From positions 4,649,680 to 4,713,679 of the forward strand of contig OZ037767.1 in NCBI GenBank assembly GCA_964035545.1: DNA of 64,000 bases, in the 5' to 3' direction. The notes under the pieces were generated by a model. That model was not told where the DNA came from and ran no database searches. It saw only the letters and a list, made by a program, of their open reading frames with translations. This document shows, in pieces, positions 1 to 11,906 of the stretch. The stretch is from Bugula neritina. Lineage: Eukaryota > Bryozoa > Gymnolaemata > Cheilostomatida > Bugulidae. Made by a program: the position numbers and the translations under genes. The stretch's first letter is position 1, and the number at the start of each line of letters is the position of its first letter.

Positions 1-98
1 ATAAAAACTTATACTAGTATAATTATATTCTACTATTTAATGTATTGTATGTTGAGAACCTATATTAAGCTGTCTAGCATTGATGTCTTCACTTATAG

Positions 99-2330
99 AT
101 ATACAACATATACATAAAAAGAGCTGCAGAGATCTATGGTGTTACGCATACTAGAGCCATATATGAGAAGAGTATAGAAGCCTTGCCTGAAGATCAGGCT
201 AGACAGATGTGTATGAGGTTTGCAGATCTCGAGACGAAACTCGGAGAGATTGATCGGGCGAGGGCAGTGTACGCTCACTGTTCTCAGATATGTGACCCGA
301 GGGTGGGTAACTCCACACACTAATATTGCTATGATTACAGAACATTACTTGCAACAGTATTCAATGAGTTTCCATTATAGATAAAATGTTTTTCTTTTCA
401 AATCAATAGCAATGTAGTGTAGAGAGCAGCCGTAGTCTGGTGGTTAAAGCACCAAGTCAGTTCTCTAACTACTGTGGTGCTGGGCCAATGGTGATATTAA
501 GTAATGCTTCTGGTCATAATTTTTCCTGTGTTACAGCATACATGGTCTTTAATTTATTTGAAAAAGCTGTTATTGTTAGTGGTTCTCACAGGGATGTAGA
601 TTCTAAACAAAATTGAGTTTTTTAATGCCTGCACAACGGACCAAAATGGAAACTTGAATTGAAATTCTACGACTCAGTAAAGTACAGCTCACTTGTCTGT
701 ATATGAATTCAATGTTTCAGTCTCAAGCTGTCTTCTGGGATTCCTGGAAGAAGTTTGAAGTAAAGCATGGCAATGAAGACACAGTGCGGGAGATGCTGAG
801 AATAAAACGCAGTGTGCAGGCTACGTATAACACACAGGTTAACTTCATGGCCACCAAAGTGCTCACCACTCAAGGTATTTCACTCATATATTACTCACTT
901 TTTAGAGTACTTGAGGGGCTCAAGGGAAGTTTTTTTTTGTTCCTTTGGTAATCTGTCATTTAACTTGTGAGGGTTGTGAGGAGATTCAGCTTAAATCAAC
1001 TATATATTCGCAGTTGACACTCGAGTATTTTAGTTTCTTTTTCCCTTTTCTTATCTATGCTAATACTGTTAACAAATTTATGTATTTTAGTGGTTGGTGG
1101 AATTGAGATTCTCTCATATTCATTTTCATTTGTAGCGCATAGCTTTTGCTAATATAAAACTATATGTCAAATAGATATGACCAAGTACCTGCAGGCACAT
1201 GTCACTAATAGTAGATGCTTGTTAATTACTGTTATACTGCCATGTAGCACCAGCCAATGAGATGGAGCGTTTAGAACAGCAAGCTATGGAGAATGTAGAC
1301 AATATGGAGGTGGAGAAACAGACAGAACTAGAAGAAGCAACTAAGAAACCAGCGGATAAAGGTAAGCCCTGGATAGATTACTGTTATGGTTTAACATCTT
1401 TGAGTAGTGATTTATACACAACCTCTAATTAGATACTGACGTTTAGATTTTTCTATCACCTTTGATGCTAAAAGATGTGCATTAAAATATTCAAATGCAT
1501 ACATAGTTTTTAATTGGCAGGATTATTTGCTTTTATTATTAAAACCTACTTTCTTTTCGGTATCCATGTTTCAACTGATCAATGCCAGCATCATATTTTT
1601 TATAACTTCTATTTTAGCCAAATAAAACTCTGAGAAACATATTTAATCGTTTATAATATTTTTTTAACATGCTTCTTATAATGTTATTGTCAGTAAAATA
1701 TGAGCTCAAATGGAGAAAAAAAATTACAATAGCTATTTGTATGAGTGACTTTTTTCATATATCATTATTGTTCAACTAATCATGCTTGCTAAAATGAGAT
1801 TCTTTTTTTGGATGCATTTTGTAGTTCACCATCACTTAATGACGGATACATGCGTTGTAATACTAATTTATATAAAATACCCTTAAAATGTTTATAATAC
1901 TTTAGGTATATCTTTTGTTCGGAGTGGCACAACAACAGAAGAGCAAGGTCCAACTGCTGCTGCTAACCCGGATGAAATCAACCTGGATGCTGACTACAGC
2001 AGCAGTGGGGAAGATGACGAGACGGAAGATAAATCTGAAGTATGCATTGCATTGATTTACTTATTACCGTACTGTTGTGCTAATTTAGAGTTTGTTCTCA
2101 TAGGCAAATATCTTGAATCAGTTGCCTAACAATTTATGTACTGACAACTTATTATAGAGAATTTTGGTTTAGCAAAACATTGTGTTGTTCAATTGATTGG
2201 TCATATTTTATTTTATTATGAAAATAAATTTAGAGTTTAATGATCACCCATGTATATATTGTAGATTGGTCTTCAAGCCATACCATCTAAAGTTTATGGC
2301 GGGCTGAAGAATGAGGAGGATGACGAATAA
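99..2330 (+). CDS. XAB2: Pre-mRNA-splicing factor SYF1/XAB2, 3' part of gene (5' end outside window)
   Basis: Five exons fit: 99-302, 721-874, 1248-1361, 1906-2039 and 2265-2330, with consistent phases and a TAA stop, giving the last 223 residues. The first exon encodes the end of the HAT/TPR-like helical repeats ([12 protein letters not shown], then [19 protein letters not shown] and CSQICDPR). The second holds the conserved [20 protein letters not shown] and [12 protein letters not shown] stretch. The end is acidic ([14 protein letters not shown]), then a short tail ending KNEEDDE. These match the C-terminus of human XAB2 (855 residues), so roughly the N-terminal three quarters lie left of base 1. 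SYF1/XAB2 is a scaffold of the Prp19/NineTeen and intron-binding complexes in the nucleus; in mammals it also binds XPA in transcription-coupled repair. An AATAAA overlaps the stop codon (2326-2331) and another lies at 2416-2421. Identity is firm; acidic-tail exon edges are slightly less certain. Confidence 0.93.
424..595 (+). mobile_element. tRNA-derived SINE, copy A
   Basis: The copy begins GAGCAGCCGTAGTCTGGTGG, with a pol III A-box-like TAGTCTGGTGGTTAAAGCAC. It continues with words shared by the copies at 23234 and 51626: a TAAGTAATGCTTCTGGTCATAA segment and a later GGTTCTCACAGGGA. It sits in an XAB2 intron. The family was recognised only by comparing copies within this window. Confidence 0.6.
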
Positions 2331-2494
2331 ATATAGGAATTATTTTATAAATGTTATATAAATTCTTACAAAATCTCATACGTATTATCCTTTTATAGAT
2401 TTAAAATAATATGATAATAAACTATGCACAATACATGAGAAAAATTGTTTGCATCAAATTATTGAAAAGAAATATTAAATTGTGTAAAAATAGA

Positions 2495-3187
2495 CTAAAC
2501 GATGTCTGGAACCATTGCGACTACCACAATAAATCCCATAAATTGAACACCTACTATGAATATTGTAAACACATTCCAAATTGGCCAGAGGCTGTAACAA
2601 ACCAGCATCATGCATAGAATGGATGAGATTGTTGCCACTGGTATTACAAACATGTTATGCTCTTCCCATTTTTCGTGTTTGATGCCTTTTACCTTCGACA
2701 GCCAAATCACACAATACAAGCAGCAAGCAACTGCCATCATAAGAAAAACACATCCTACATTCAACCAGGTCCTGTTGACACGAGTATCATACAAAACTAC
2801 CAAACCAAAGTCAGTGAAGTAGAATACTCCTATTGAGGCTATTACCCATAACACATTCTACAAAGAAAAGTGAACATAATTAATTATTGTACTTGTATAG
2901 GTGAGCAAAATACTCTTTAAATATAAATTTGAAGTTTGTCATTCTGAGCATTAAATCAAAAACTTAAAACTCAAACTCCAACATCAACTGTCTAAAGTAA
3001 AACTAACATTTATACTATACACAGATTCTGGCTTTGTTCGTAATTTTTCAACCAGCTTCTCTGCTTTTTCTTGTTCATCAATCTCAGTTTGAGATGGCAT
3101 ATACGCTTTTTTCCACGATTTGACTGTTCTTTCTCTGACAGTTTGGTAAAAGGCCTCTCTGTCCGCATTTTTTGGTAAGGAAGTCAT
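2495..3187 (-). CDS. TMEM128: Transmembrane protein 128
   Basis: Two exons on the minus strand: 3023-3187 (start ATG at 3187, MTSLPKNADREA) and 2495-2857, giving about 175 residues, close to human TMEM128 (165). The first exon is a charged cytosolic-type region rich in Lys and Glu. The second begins NVLWVIASIGVFYFTDFG, matching the first membrane helix of TMEM128, and contains four hydrophobic helices separated by short charged loops (for example WLSKVKGIKHEKWEEHN). A further in-frame ATG at 3214 would add nine residues. The donor is inferred as TCT|GTGTAT, the only one keeping phase with the CTTTGTAG acceptor. TMEM128 is a small multi-pass membrane protein of poorly known function, reported at the ER. 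The gene is convergent with XAB2, with only 164 bases between the stop codons. The family call is fairly sure; the exact exon 1 end is not. Confidence 0.8.
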
Positions 3188-3214
3188 GACTGCCGTGATG
3201 AAGGTAAAAATCAC

Positions 3215-4438
3215 CAGTTTTAACCCTAAGCTTTTAACACTAGCATTAACTCACAGTGAGCGTAATCACTATGACTATGAGTATTACTATTAGTATGAGA
3301 CTATGGCGCTGACTTAAACTACTGTCACTGAGTTTAAAGTCAATCCTCGCCAGCTCACCCGGAGACTGAGTGAGTCTGGGTCTCGGTCTGACTGCAGTAC
3401 AGTGTTAGAAAAATATTTACTACTTTATAACACAGGTATAAATAAATTATCACCTATGATTTCAAATTCTAGATAAAGATGAGGTGCGTGTCAGTATAAG
3501 TATGTAATTGTATTACTATTGGTATAATGATAATCTGTCAGTTAGTGTGACTATGGAATCTTCGATTCCGACTGAGATTGTAAGCAATACTAGCGACCAA
3601 TGAAATCGTCATATTTTGTTTATAGCGTTTAAAATGGGCTCGTGCAGTCGGTTTAGTCGGGATAAGGCTCAACAATTCAATTTCATTCATTTCTTTTCAG
3701 TAAAACAAAACAGCAGCCTTCTGTGAGAGAACCTGCTGCTACATTTATATGAATAATAATCTGCAAGTTATGAAGTATTGTTTATTATTCTTGTCGTTAT
3801 TGTAAATTACAAAAAAATTTAATTATTTACATTTATTTTTAGGCTATTTTTTCAATAAAAAATTTAACAAACTCAATTTTCATCGTGCGTATGTACTTAA
3901 ACAAGAGACAGAGAAGAGAGTGAGAGTCAGTCACTCTGACTCTTTACTCTTGTCACTTGTCAGTAGAAACTATAAGTATTACTAAGAGAAAAATTGTTAC
4001 CATAAGTTTCAGTCTCTGAAAAATTTATGCATTGAAAACATTATATTTTCACTTTTCTAGTTTACGATTTCACTATAATATAAATAACTATAGTCTATAA
4101 GATTAAGTATAACTATAAGTAATTAATATTATACAAGCTTTGGAGTGTCATTGTGATTGTCATCGTGCTTTAGTTCTAAGTAATTCAAAAACTTTTTCTT
4201 GCTTTTATGAAGCATATTTAATTGCATATTGATTATATTCCTTGATATTTAGTATTTCCTAATATTGTAAATTTTAAGTTTGCAAATAGTCCTTGTTAGT
4301 GTTTATGTTGATGGATAAGTATAATAATAATTACTATATTAAAATAATAAATTTGTTTCTTATTTTAGCAACTCATTAAACATTGACTGGTGCTACATAG
4401 CTTTTCAATGGGCCCTGTAGCTCAAAATCTTGATAGTG
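3215..4438. promoter_or_regulatory. Head-to-head intergenic region between TMEM128 and the metalloproteinase gene
   Basis: No coding potential was seen. The two flanking genes are transcribed away from this 1.2 kb, so it should hold both promoters. The left part (about 3240-3560) and 3900-4130 are rich in ACT/AGT and GACTC-like words, resembling tracts found before two other plus-strand genes in the window. No clear TATA element or GC island was found. A good acceptor before the metalloproteinase start (TTTTAG at about 4364-4369) suggests an untranslated first exon somewhere upstream. Confidence 0.35.
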
Positions 4439-5787
4439 ATGATTCTTCTAAATCCCAGCTGTACATTAAATTCTGTGTATCCTGTCATCCTACTGGAAGG
4501 TCAAGTCTCCAATCAGAGGTCAAGTTACATAAGTGTGACTAATCAAGTTTCAGAGCACTGTATATGCTGGCCAGTGATTTCTCAAAAATTCCGCGCATTT
4601 GTTTTATTAAGATCAGGTATTAACAAAGTAACCATAAAATATGAATATTACGTTAAAGAAGTTGTCTGCTCTTTTGAGCTCAGAGCATCGCCTTATGCAG
4701 TCCAGCCATTATATATAGTCTGTAAAGACAGTGATGGACAGTTTCAGGCACCTCCAGGAAAAGATAACTCTCGCACAGAAGCTTTAAAACGCATCAGTTT
4801 AGGTGCAGCATTGCTGCAAACATTTACAGCCAGTGATTTAAAGTTGCAAAAGTTTGGCAATAACATTACATTTAATTTACCTATAAACAGTAACACAGGG
4901 TTGCCCGAGTGCAATGTGTTTGAATCTCAATACACAGCCCAAGAAATGTACGCAATGACTAGCAAGGATCTATGGAGATCTTTGGCAAAGGAAATTATGA
5001 GTTCCAGTGACATTAAAAATAAATCTAACTCAAAGTTTCTAGCTTTTGTGTCCTGCACACGATATGATGGCCAAAATTGGAGTTCCAGCTGGAAACATCG
5101 AGATATCGTTGCTTCAACTTGCGGCCATATTGCTCTTGGTATGTATTTTTTAACTCCAGATGTTGAAAAAATTTTTGAACAACTCAAGACTCTTATTATG
5201 TGCAGATGCTCGCTAGTAGATGTCAACATTCTGATTGTTTTTATTATAATACATCTAGTAAAGTAACATACAGTATTATAGCTAACATTATGGTGCATAT
5301 AGTTGAGTAGTATTTAGCTGGTATTCTTATGTACATAAGTTTGGAGTCGGCACCCTTGTCTAGACACCCAACTTTGATACAGGTGGTGGTGGATTAGCCC
5401 TCCTTGGTAGTGCTACCCTTCATACGTGGGCAGATAGCTTAGAAAATCTTGTATCCTGTTTTACTAATGAAAAACTGATTGACAGAACTGTTTTAATGGA
5501 TGACAGTGCGTATAGGTTAGTGCGTTTGTTTTAACGCCATTCTTCTGTTTACATTCTACGAGTGGAAATATTGTCTTTGTGAGAGAATGCACTGTTGAAA
5601 GGATTAAATGTTAGCATACTAAAGGAGCCAATTTAAAACATATTTGGTTGATGCAACATATTTTTATGTGAATATAGTCGCTTAAAAAGTTGCTGAGAAT
5701 TTTACTTAAAGTTTGTTTAATGGAAGTTATTAAAAAAAAATTTATTTTTGATGAATGTTAGTTTAAAAGATTGTTTAATCATAACCT

Positions 5788-5876
<89 letters not shown>

Positions 5877-6080
5877 ATCTGTGGACAGCAGCTGTTTCGG
5901 GGTTTGTCCCCTCATCAGCACAGAACAGAGTACCAATACGCAATACGCAATAGTAGAAACTTATAGTTTTACTAAAGCATATTTAAAAGGTGTGTAAACT
6001 CAAGCCAGAGTGCTCAAGTGACTCTAGGGGTCACCTAGGAGTCACGAGCATTGCAAAATGCTAGCAGCTTGAGTTTGTGA

Positions 6081-6174
<94 letters not shown>

Positions 6175-9100
6175 GTATATGTATATGTATATTTATATGT
6201 ATATTTATATGTATATTTATATACATATTTATATACATATTTATATACATATTGTACATATACGAATAAGTACATGTATTTGCATGCACACATATCATAT
6301 TATACCAGTATCATACCTGTTATTCGTAGACTCACTTACTGGGCCAACTACTCCACTGGGCTGGGGGCAGCCCTCCATGAGTTAGGACACACATTCGACT
6401 TGCCTCACTCAGCCTCTGGTATCATGTCTCGAGGTTTTGACAATATTCACATGTTCTTTGTGCTGCCAGGGTCTCGTCCTATCAGCCAATCAACACGACC
6501 AAGTGCAGATAACTTCAGTGATTATAGGAACAAGGTATTGTGCTTTTTATTACCCCCAGAGGTGCAACAAGCTTTAGTTTGTCTTTGGAGTTGTCTATAC
6601 TATCTTGGTTATTGTGGGATATGACAACTCTCATAAAAAAAATTTTGAACAGATTTCACCTTGAGCTTTTCTGCTGATTTTTTTTCATAAGATTATAAAA
6701 ATTTAATTATTTTGTAAAATAAACTTTTTTTCAGTAACAGCAAGATTAGTTTTCAATTATTTTTAAAACCCAACTTTGTACTTTCATTCATGTTCATCCT
6801 AAAAACTGAGTCATAAAGCCAAACAAAGTGCCAATTACTATTATTTAGTTTGAAGAGAACAAAGACCTAATATTAAACTTTATTATTTTTATATTCAAAA
6901 AATTATTTTGATTTTTGTATCAATAAAAATTGTATGTTATAGAAATGTTAACATGCCCTAAACTCGCATTATGTACAGATATTAGCGACACTTTTGGACA
7001 TATGTCCATCTCCCTGCTGTCTACAGAATATATTATACCTTGTGTTGGTTGGAATTAGTTAATGTCAAGCTTTTCAAAAGTAGAGAAATCACTAAAAAAG
7101 AGTACACATATAATGTGGCAAAGATAGCTTCTTGCAACATCTTGTCAATACTTTAAATAGTCCAACAGAGTTTTGACTTTTGACTTTTTTTCTTTCATTT
7201 TTGTTCATGCCTACTTGTATTATAGCCAGTATTTACACTGAATTTCGCAACGTGTTTCATGTCTGTAATATGCAATAAATCAAGCAATCAGATATTTAAC
7301 ATAAAATACAGGCATATAACATAATATAGTACAAATATGTAACATATAGTACAAATATGTAACATATAATACATATACAGAACATATAATACATATACAG
7401 AACGTATAATACATGTATAACATCTAATACGTATATAACATATAATACATATGTAACATATAGCATATGATACAGACATATTACATATAATACAAATAAG
7501 TATATAACATATAATGCAACATGTATAACATATATTAAACATTTGTAACATCTAAAACAATATATAACATATAATACAGTCATATAGCGTATAACACAGG
7601 CATGTAATGTATTATAGTATTTGTTTTAGTTGGAGAGTTTAGCTGATCAGTTGAAGGAAAAGCGCCTGAAGACTGTTTCCCAAATAAATGATAAAACTGT
7701 TTGTAATCACAGCTTAGCTTTGGTACCTAACCTCAGAGTAAACATCAACTTGTCACACGAGGATACTTCACATCCATCTGGTAAGTGTGTATATAATATA
7801 TATCACCATCTCTCTAAAGAACAGTGTTACTAAAAATAGACATTGTAGTTATTTATAACTCAAAATAAAACATTTTTGATCAGGAATTTAAATTCTTACA
7901 ACTGAAATTCAACAATGTTAAACTGCAAAAACTGTGTTTTGATGTTCTAATTTTACAAGCTGTCTCATTACTAAAGTATCAAATTGTTGCTTAAATTGTA
8001 TTTTTAAACTGTTGTAAGCAGTTTTAGTAACTTTCAATACATGACGAGTATCAGTGTAACATATGTAATATTTGGAAGATAGTCAGTATATAGTTTCCTT
8101 TTGTTATGCTTAAGTTAACTTGGCTCTATTGCTGGCAATATTTAAATTTATGTGAAGGGAAACTGAATTTCCCATTTGGTATTACATTATTGATTTACAT
8201 CCAGTTACACCCACAGTTTATTGTCACAGTCATAATCTATAGTTACAGTCACAATATATAGTTACAGACTTACGGTCTATAATTACAGATTTAAATTCAT
8301 GGGTAAAGTTTTTTATTGTCAAAAACATTTGTCAACAGGTCAAAATTTGGATTTAATTCAAATATTGCAATTGCATTTTTATAATGAAAAATACACTGTT
8401 CTACAGTTGAATAGTTTGCTAAGCAATGGCAGTATTTGAAATAACCTTGGAATTCATGGAAATTTCCCACATTTAATAAATTGACTCCGCTGTTTGTCAA
8501 GTAATTTTGATAATTTGTCTATTAAGTTGCCAGTTCAGTGGGGAATTTTTGGAAATTCCCCACATTTAATAAATTGACTCCGCTGTTTGTCAAGTAATTT
8601 TGATAATTTGTCTATTAAGTTGCCGGTTGCTAATCCAAAACTTTGCATGCCCTTAAAAGATTTTGTGTTTTGGAATTTCCAGTTAAGCTGTTTTTGTTTG
8701 ACTATCAGCTGCAATACATCAATACATGACATGATGGATGGATGGATGGATTTTCTCTAGTTGAGTCAGCAAAACTTAAGATGCGTTAACGTAGACAAAA
8801 TTTGTATTTTTCAAGATTATTTCATCTCTTGTTCATTGCTGTTAAAAATAAGAAAATATATGAAAAAATTGTTCGAACGATTAATTTATTCAATTTTTAC
8901 TGAATATTTTGAGTTGACACGAAAAAAATAATTCTGATATTTTGTTTAATAGATTCTGATAATTTATGAAGAAAGTAATAAATTGATGTGATTGTATTAT
9001 ATAATATAAAAATATTGATAATTTGTCTATTAAGTTGCCGGTTGCTAATCCAAAACTTTGCATGCCCTTAAAAGATTTTGTGTTTTGGAATTTCCAGTTA

Positions 9101-10688
9101 AGCTGTTTCTGTTTGACTATCAGCTGCAATACATCAATACATGACATGATGGATGGATGGATGGATTTTCTCTAGTTGAGTCAGCAAAACTTAAGATGCG
9201 TTAACGTAGACAAAATTTGTATTTTTCAAGATTATTTCATCTCTTGTTCATTGCTGTTAAAAATAAGAAAATATATGAAAAAATTGTTCGAACGATTAAT
9301 TTATTCAATTTTTACTGAATATTTTGAGTTGACACGAAAAAAATAATTCTGATATTTTGTTTAATAGATTCTGATAATTTATGAAGAAAGTAATAAATTG
9401 ATGTGATTGTATTATATAATATAAAAAATGTTTATAAGCAAGCACAGCTTTTGTTATATTTTTAATTATCTAAATAATTATTTACAACATTTTGGGATTT
9501 CCAATCAACTTCTGACACGATCTGCCTTTACCTGGTTATATGGTATTTAAATTCTTGGCATATAATTACATTATTTTATGTTTACACAATATAGAGCTTG
9601 CTTTGATTTTGGTATTTTTCAAGTCTGCAACGCTAAATCCACAAGTCTGTCATCAAATTTTGCTCAGTGTTTTAATAATTTGCTAGTTGCCTATTCTGTT
9701 TTTTTTTGGATTTTCCAAATAGTAACTGACATTGATTGTTTATGTTTGTCAAATAATAATTATGTTTAAATAAATTGCAACTCAAAACTGTAGGTAGTGC
9801 ATGTTACTTTATTTAGTACACATCAGCAAGTTGAGGCCAGAAGTTAAAGTTATCTCAAAATTCATGAAAATGCACTATATGGAGTTATTTTATGTGCTGA
9901 TTTTAACTAGTCATAGCGAAAAGGGCTGCGAAGGGGTCCTAAAAAATTAAAGCACTCCGTCATTGTCATATGAGCTAAATGTACATATATATTTGGGTTT
10001 GTTCATCAATATCTCAATTCACTAAAAAATTGGAAAAAAAATATGAGTTGAAGAAAAATCAGAAAAAAACTTTGATTATTTAGTTAATTAATTTAGTTAA
10101 ATAATCTGATTATTTGTTAATATTGAAATAGTTTAAGGCAAAAAAAAACATATACAGCAGCAGCTAAATTGTGAAAAATAGCTAACTTAACTGGAGATAG
10201 TGTGTACTAAAGTAAGTGAAATGACCCTAATACCATCTTTTGGAAAAAATTGGAAATTTAATTAAAGTGTGTTGTAGGGTTTACAGTTTATTTCTAGTTT
10301 AATGTAGTCACTACATTTTTTTGTTCATGCACCTAAAAACTCTCTCACTGTCAGAAATGTTTGTCACTTGTAATAAAATTATGTTTTGTTTACTTTTGTA
10401 AACTGTAAACAAAGTATACATGTTTACAAAAAAGTAAACAAAACAGAGTTTTATTACAAGTGATACACATCCATGAAGACAAACATCTTTTGAAATATTA
10501 TTATCTATTTTCTGAAAATTTTTCTAGTATCTACTGAATTGTAGGGAAATTATTCTTAATAAGATCTAGTAGAATAATCCATTAATCAGTGGATCAGACC
10601 AAGTTATTCTTTTTTAAATATATATATACTTTCTGTAAATAATATATAAATGCAATTGATTTTGGTGAGATGAACATAAATCTAACTT

Positions 10689-10721
<33 letters not shown>

Positions 10722-11864
10722 ATATAAATTAACTGCCTGTTTGTAAGTTTAAAATACCGTTCAATGTATTCATCATTATCTATAAACATACACATCACAT
10801 CAATTTCAAGTTTTTCAGATAATCTTTCTTCAACTATACTTAAATTTGAGTCCCACATTTTATACCCCACACCATATATGATGTACTAATGTGCATGTTT
10901 AGTTATCTCATAATTTGCTTTTTCCACAAGATTGGCTCACCCTCTTATGACTCTGTTTATGTACGTGGAGCATATCTCATTGTACTTGATAAGGAAGGGC
11001 TGATTCAGCTTGATGCAATAGTGGTCAGTGGGATGAAATGCTCATTTTGATTACCTGACTATGATTTTTCTCTTTACTTTGTTTCTATTGATTCATTAGC
11101 CTTGTTGGAGGATTGGAAACCCAGTTTATACAGCATTATCACCGCTCTAATGACCAGTATAATTGTTATTTTATAACACATCATGGAATTTCCAGTGACT
11201 AATGAATGCTCGCACACCCTGGAAAGTTCGTTTACTGGAGAGACTATAGTCAGTCTAGTATTGTGCAATGTTTCCCTGAATCGGTTTTTGTAGGATATCT
11301 TTAGGTTTTAGTTGTTTTGCGACGTTTAAGCTTTACATTTCCAAGGCAATTAGTCTTAGATATAATAAAAAGATTAGTTTTGTACTTGAAAAGGTTCAAA
11401 AGAAACTTTGTGTGTATATGTTGCCTGACAACACCTGTTGACTACAGCTTGACTACAGCTGGTTCAAGTTACATTAATCAGGCCTTCAGTCAATAGCCTG
11501 ATCAATGTCATTGGCCGTAGGGATTTTGTTGAGGTGCTTTTCATAGCTTTTGGGAACTTGCCTACAAAACAAATAATGAGGTGAAATAATCTTTAAAATT
11601 TATTAAGGTGTGGTTCTACTATGGGCTGCATATAATCTAAATATGTTCGGTATATCATGTTAAATGTTTGTTATATATGTCTGCTTTATACATGCTTTAT
11701 ATTTGGAAAATAGTAAAACTGTCTAAAATAATAAATTACTGGAAAATATTCCTTACACAAGCTTCCACGTACTAACCTTACATTTGTTTTGCAGCTAATA
11801 TATCCAAACACACATACACACAGCACACACAGTACACACACAGCACACATACATACCACATACA

Positions 11865-11906
<42 letters not shown>

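Noticed and set aside
5748-6385. Tyr/Ile repeat frames on both strands
   Set aside because: Translations of TA microsatellites.
7288-7583. Cys/Tyr/Ile-rich minus-strand frames
   Set aside because: Low-complexity translation of an AT-rich tandem array in an intron.
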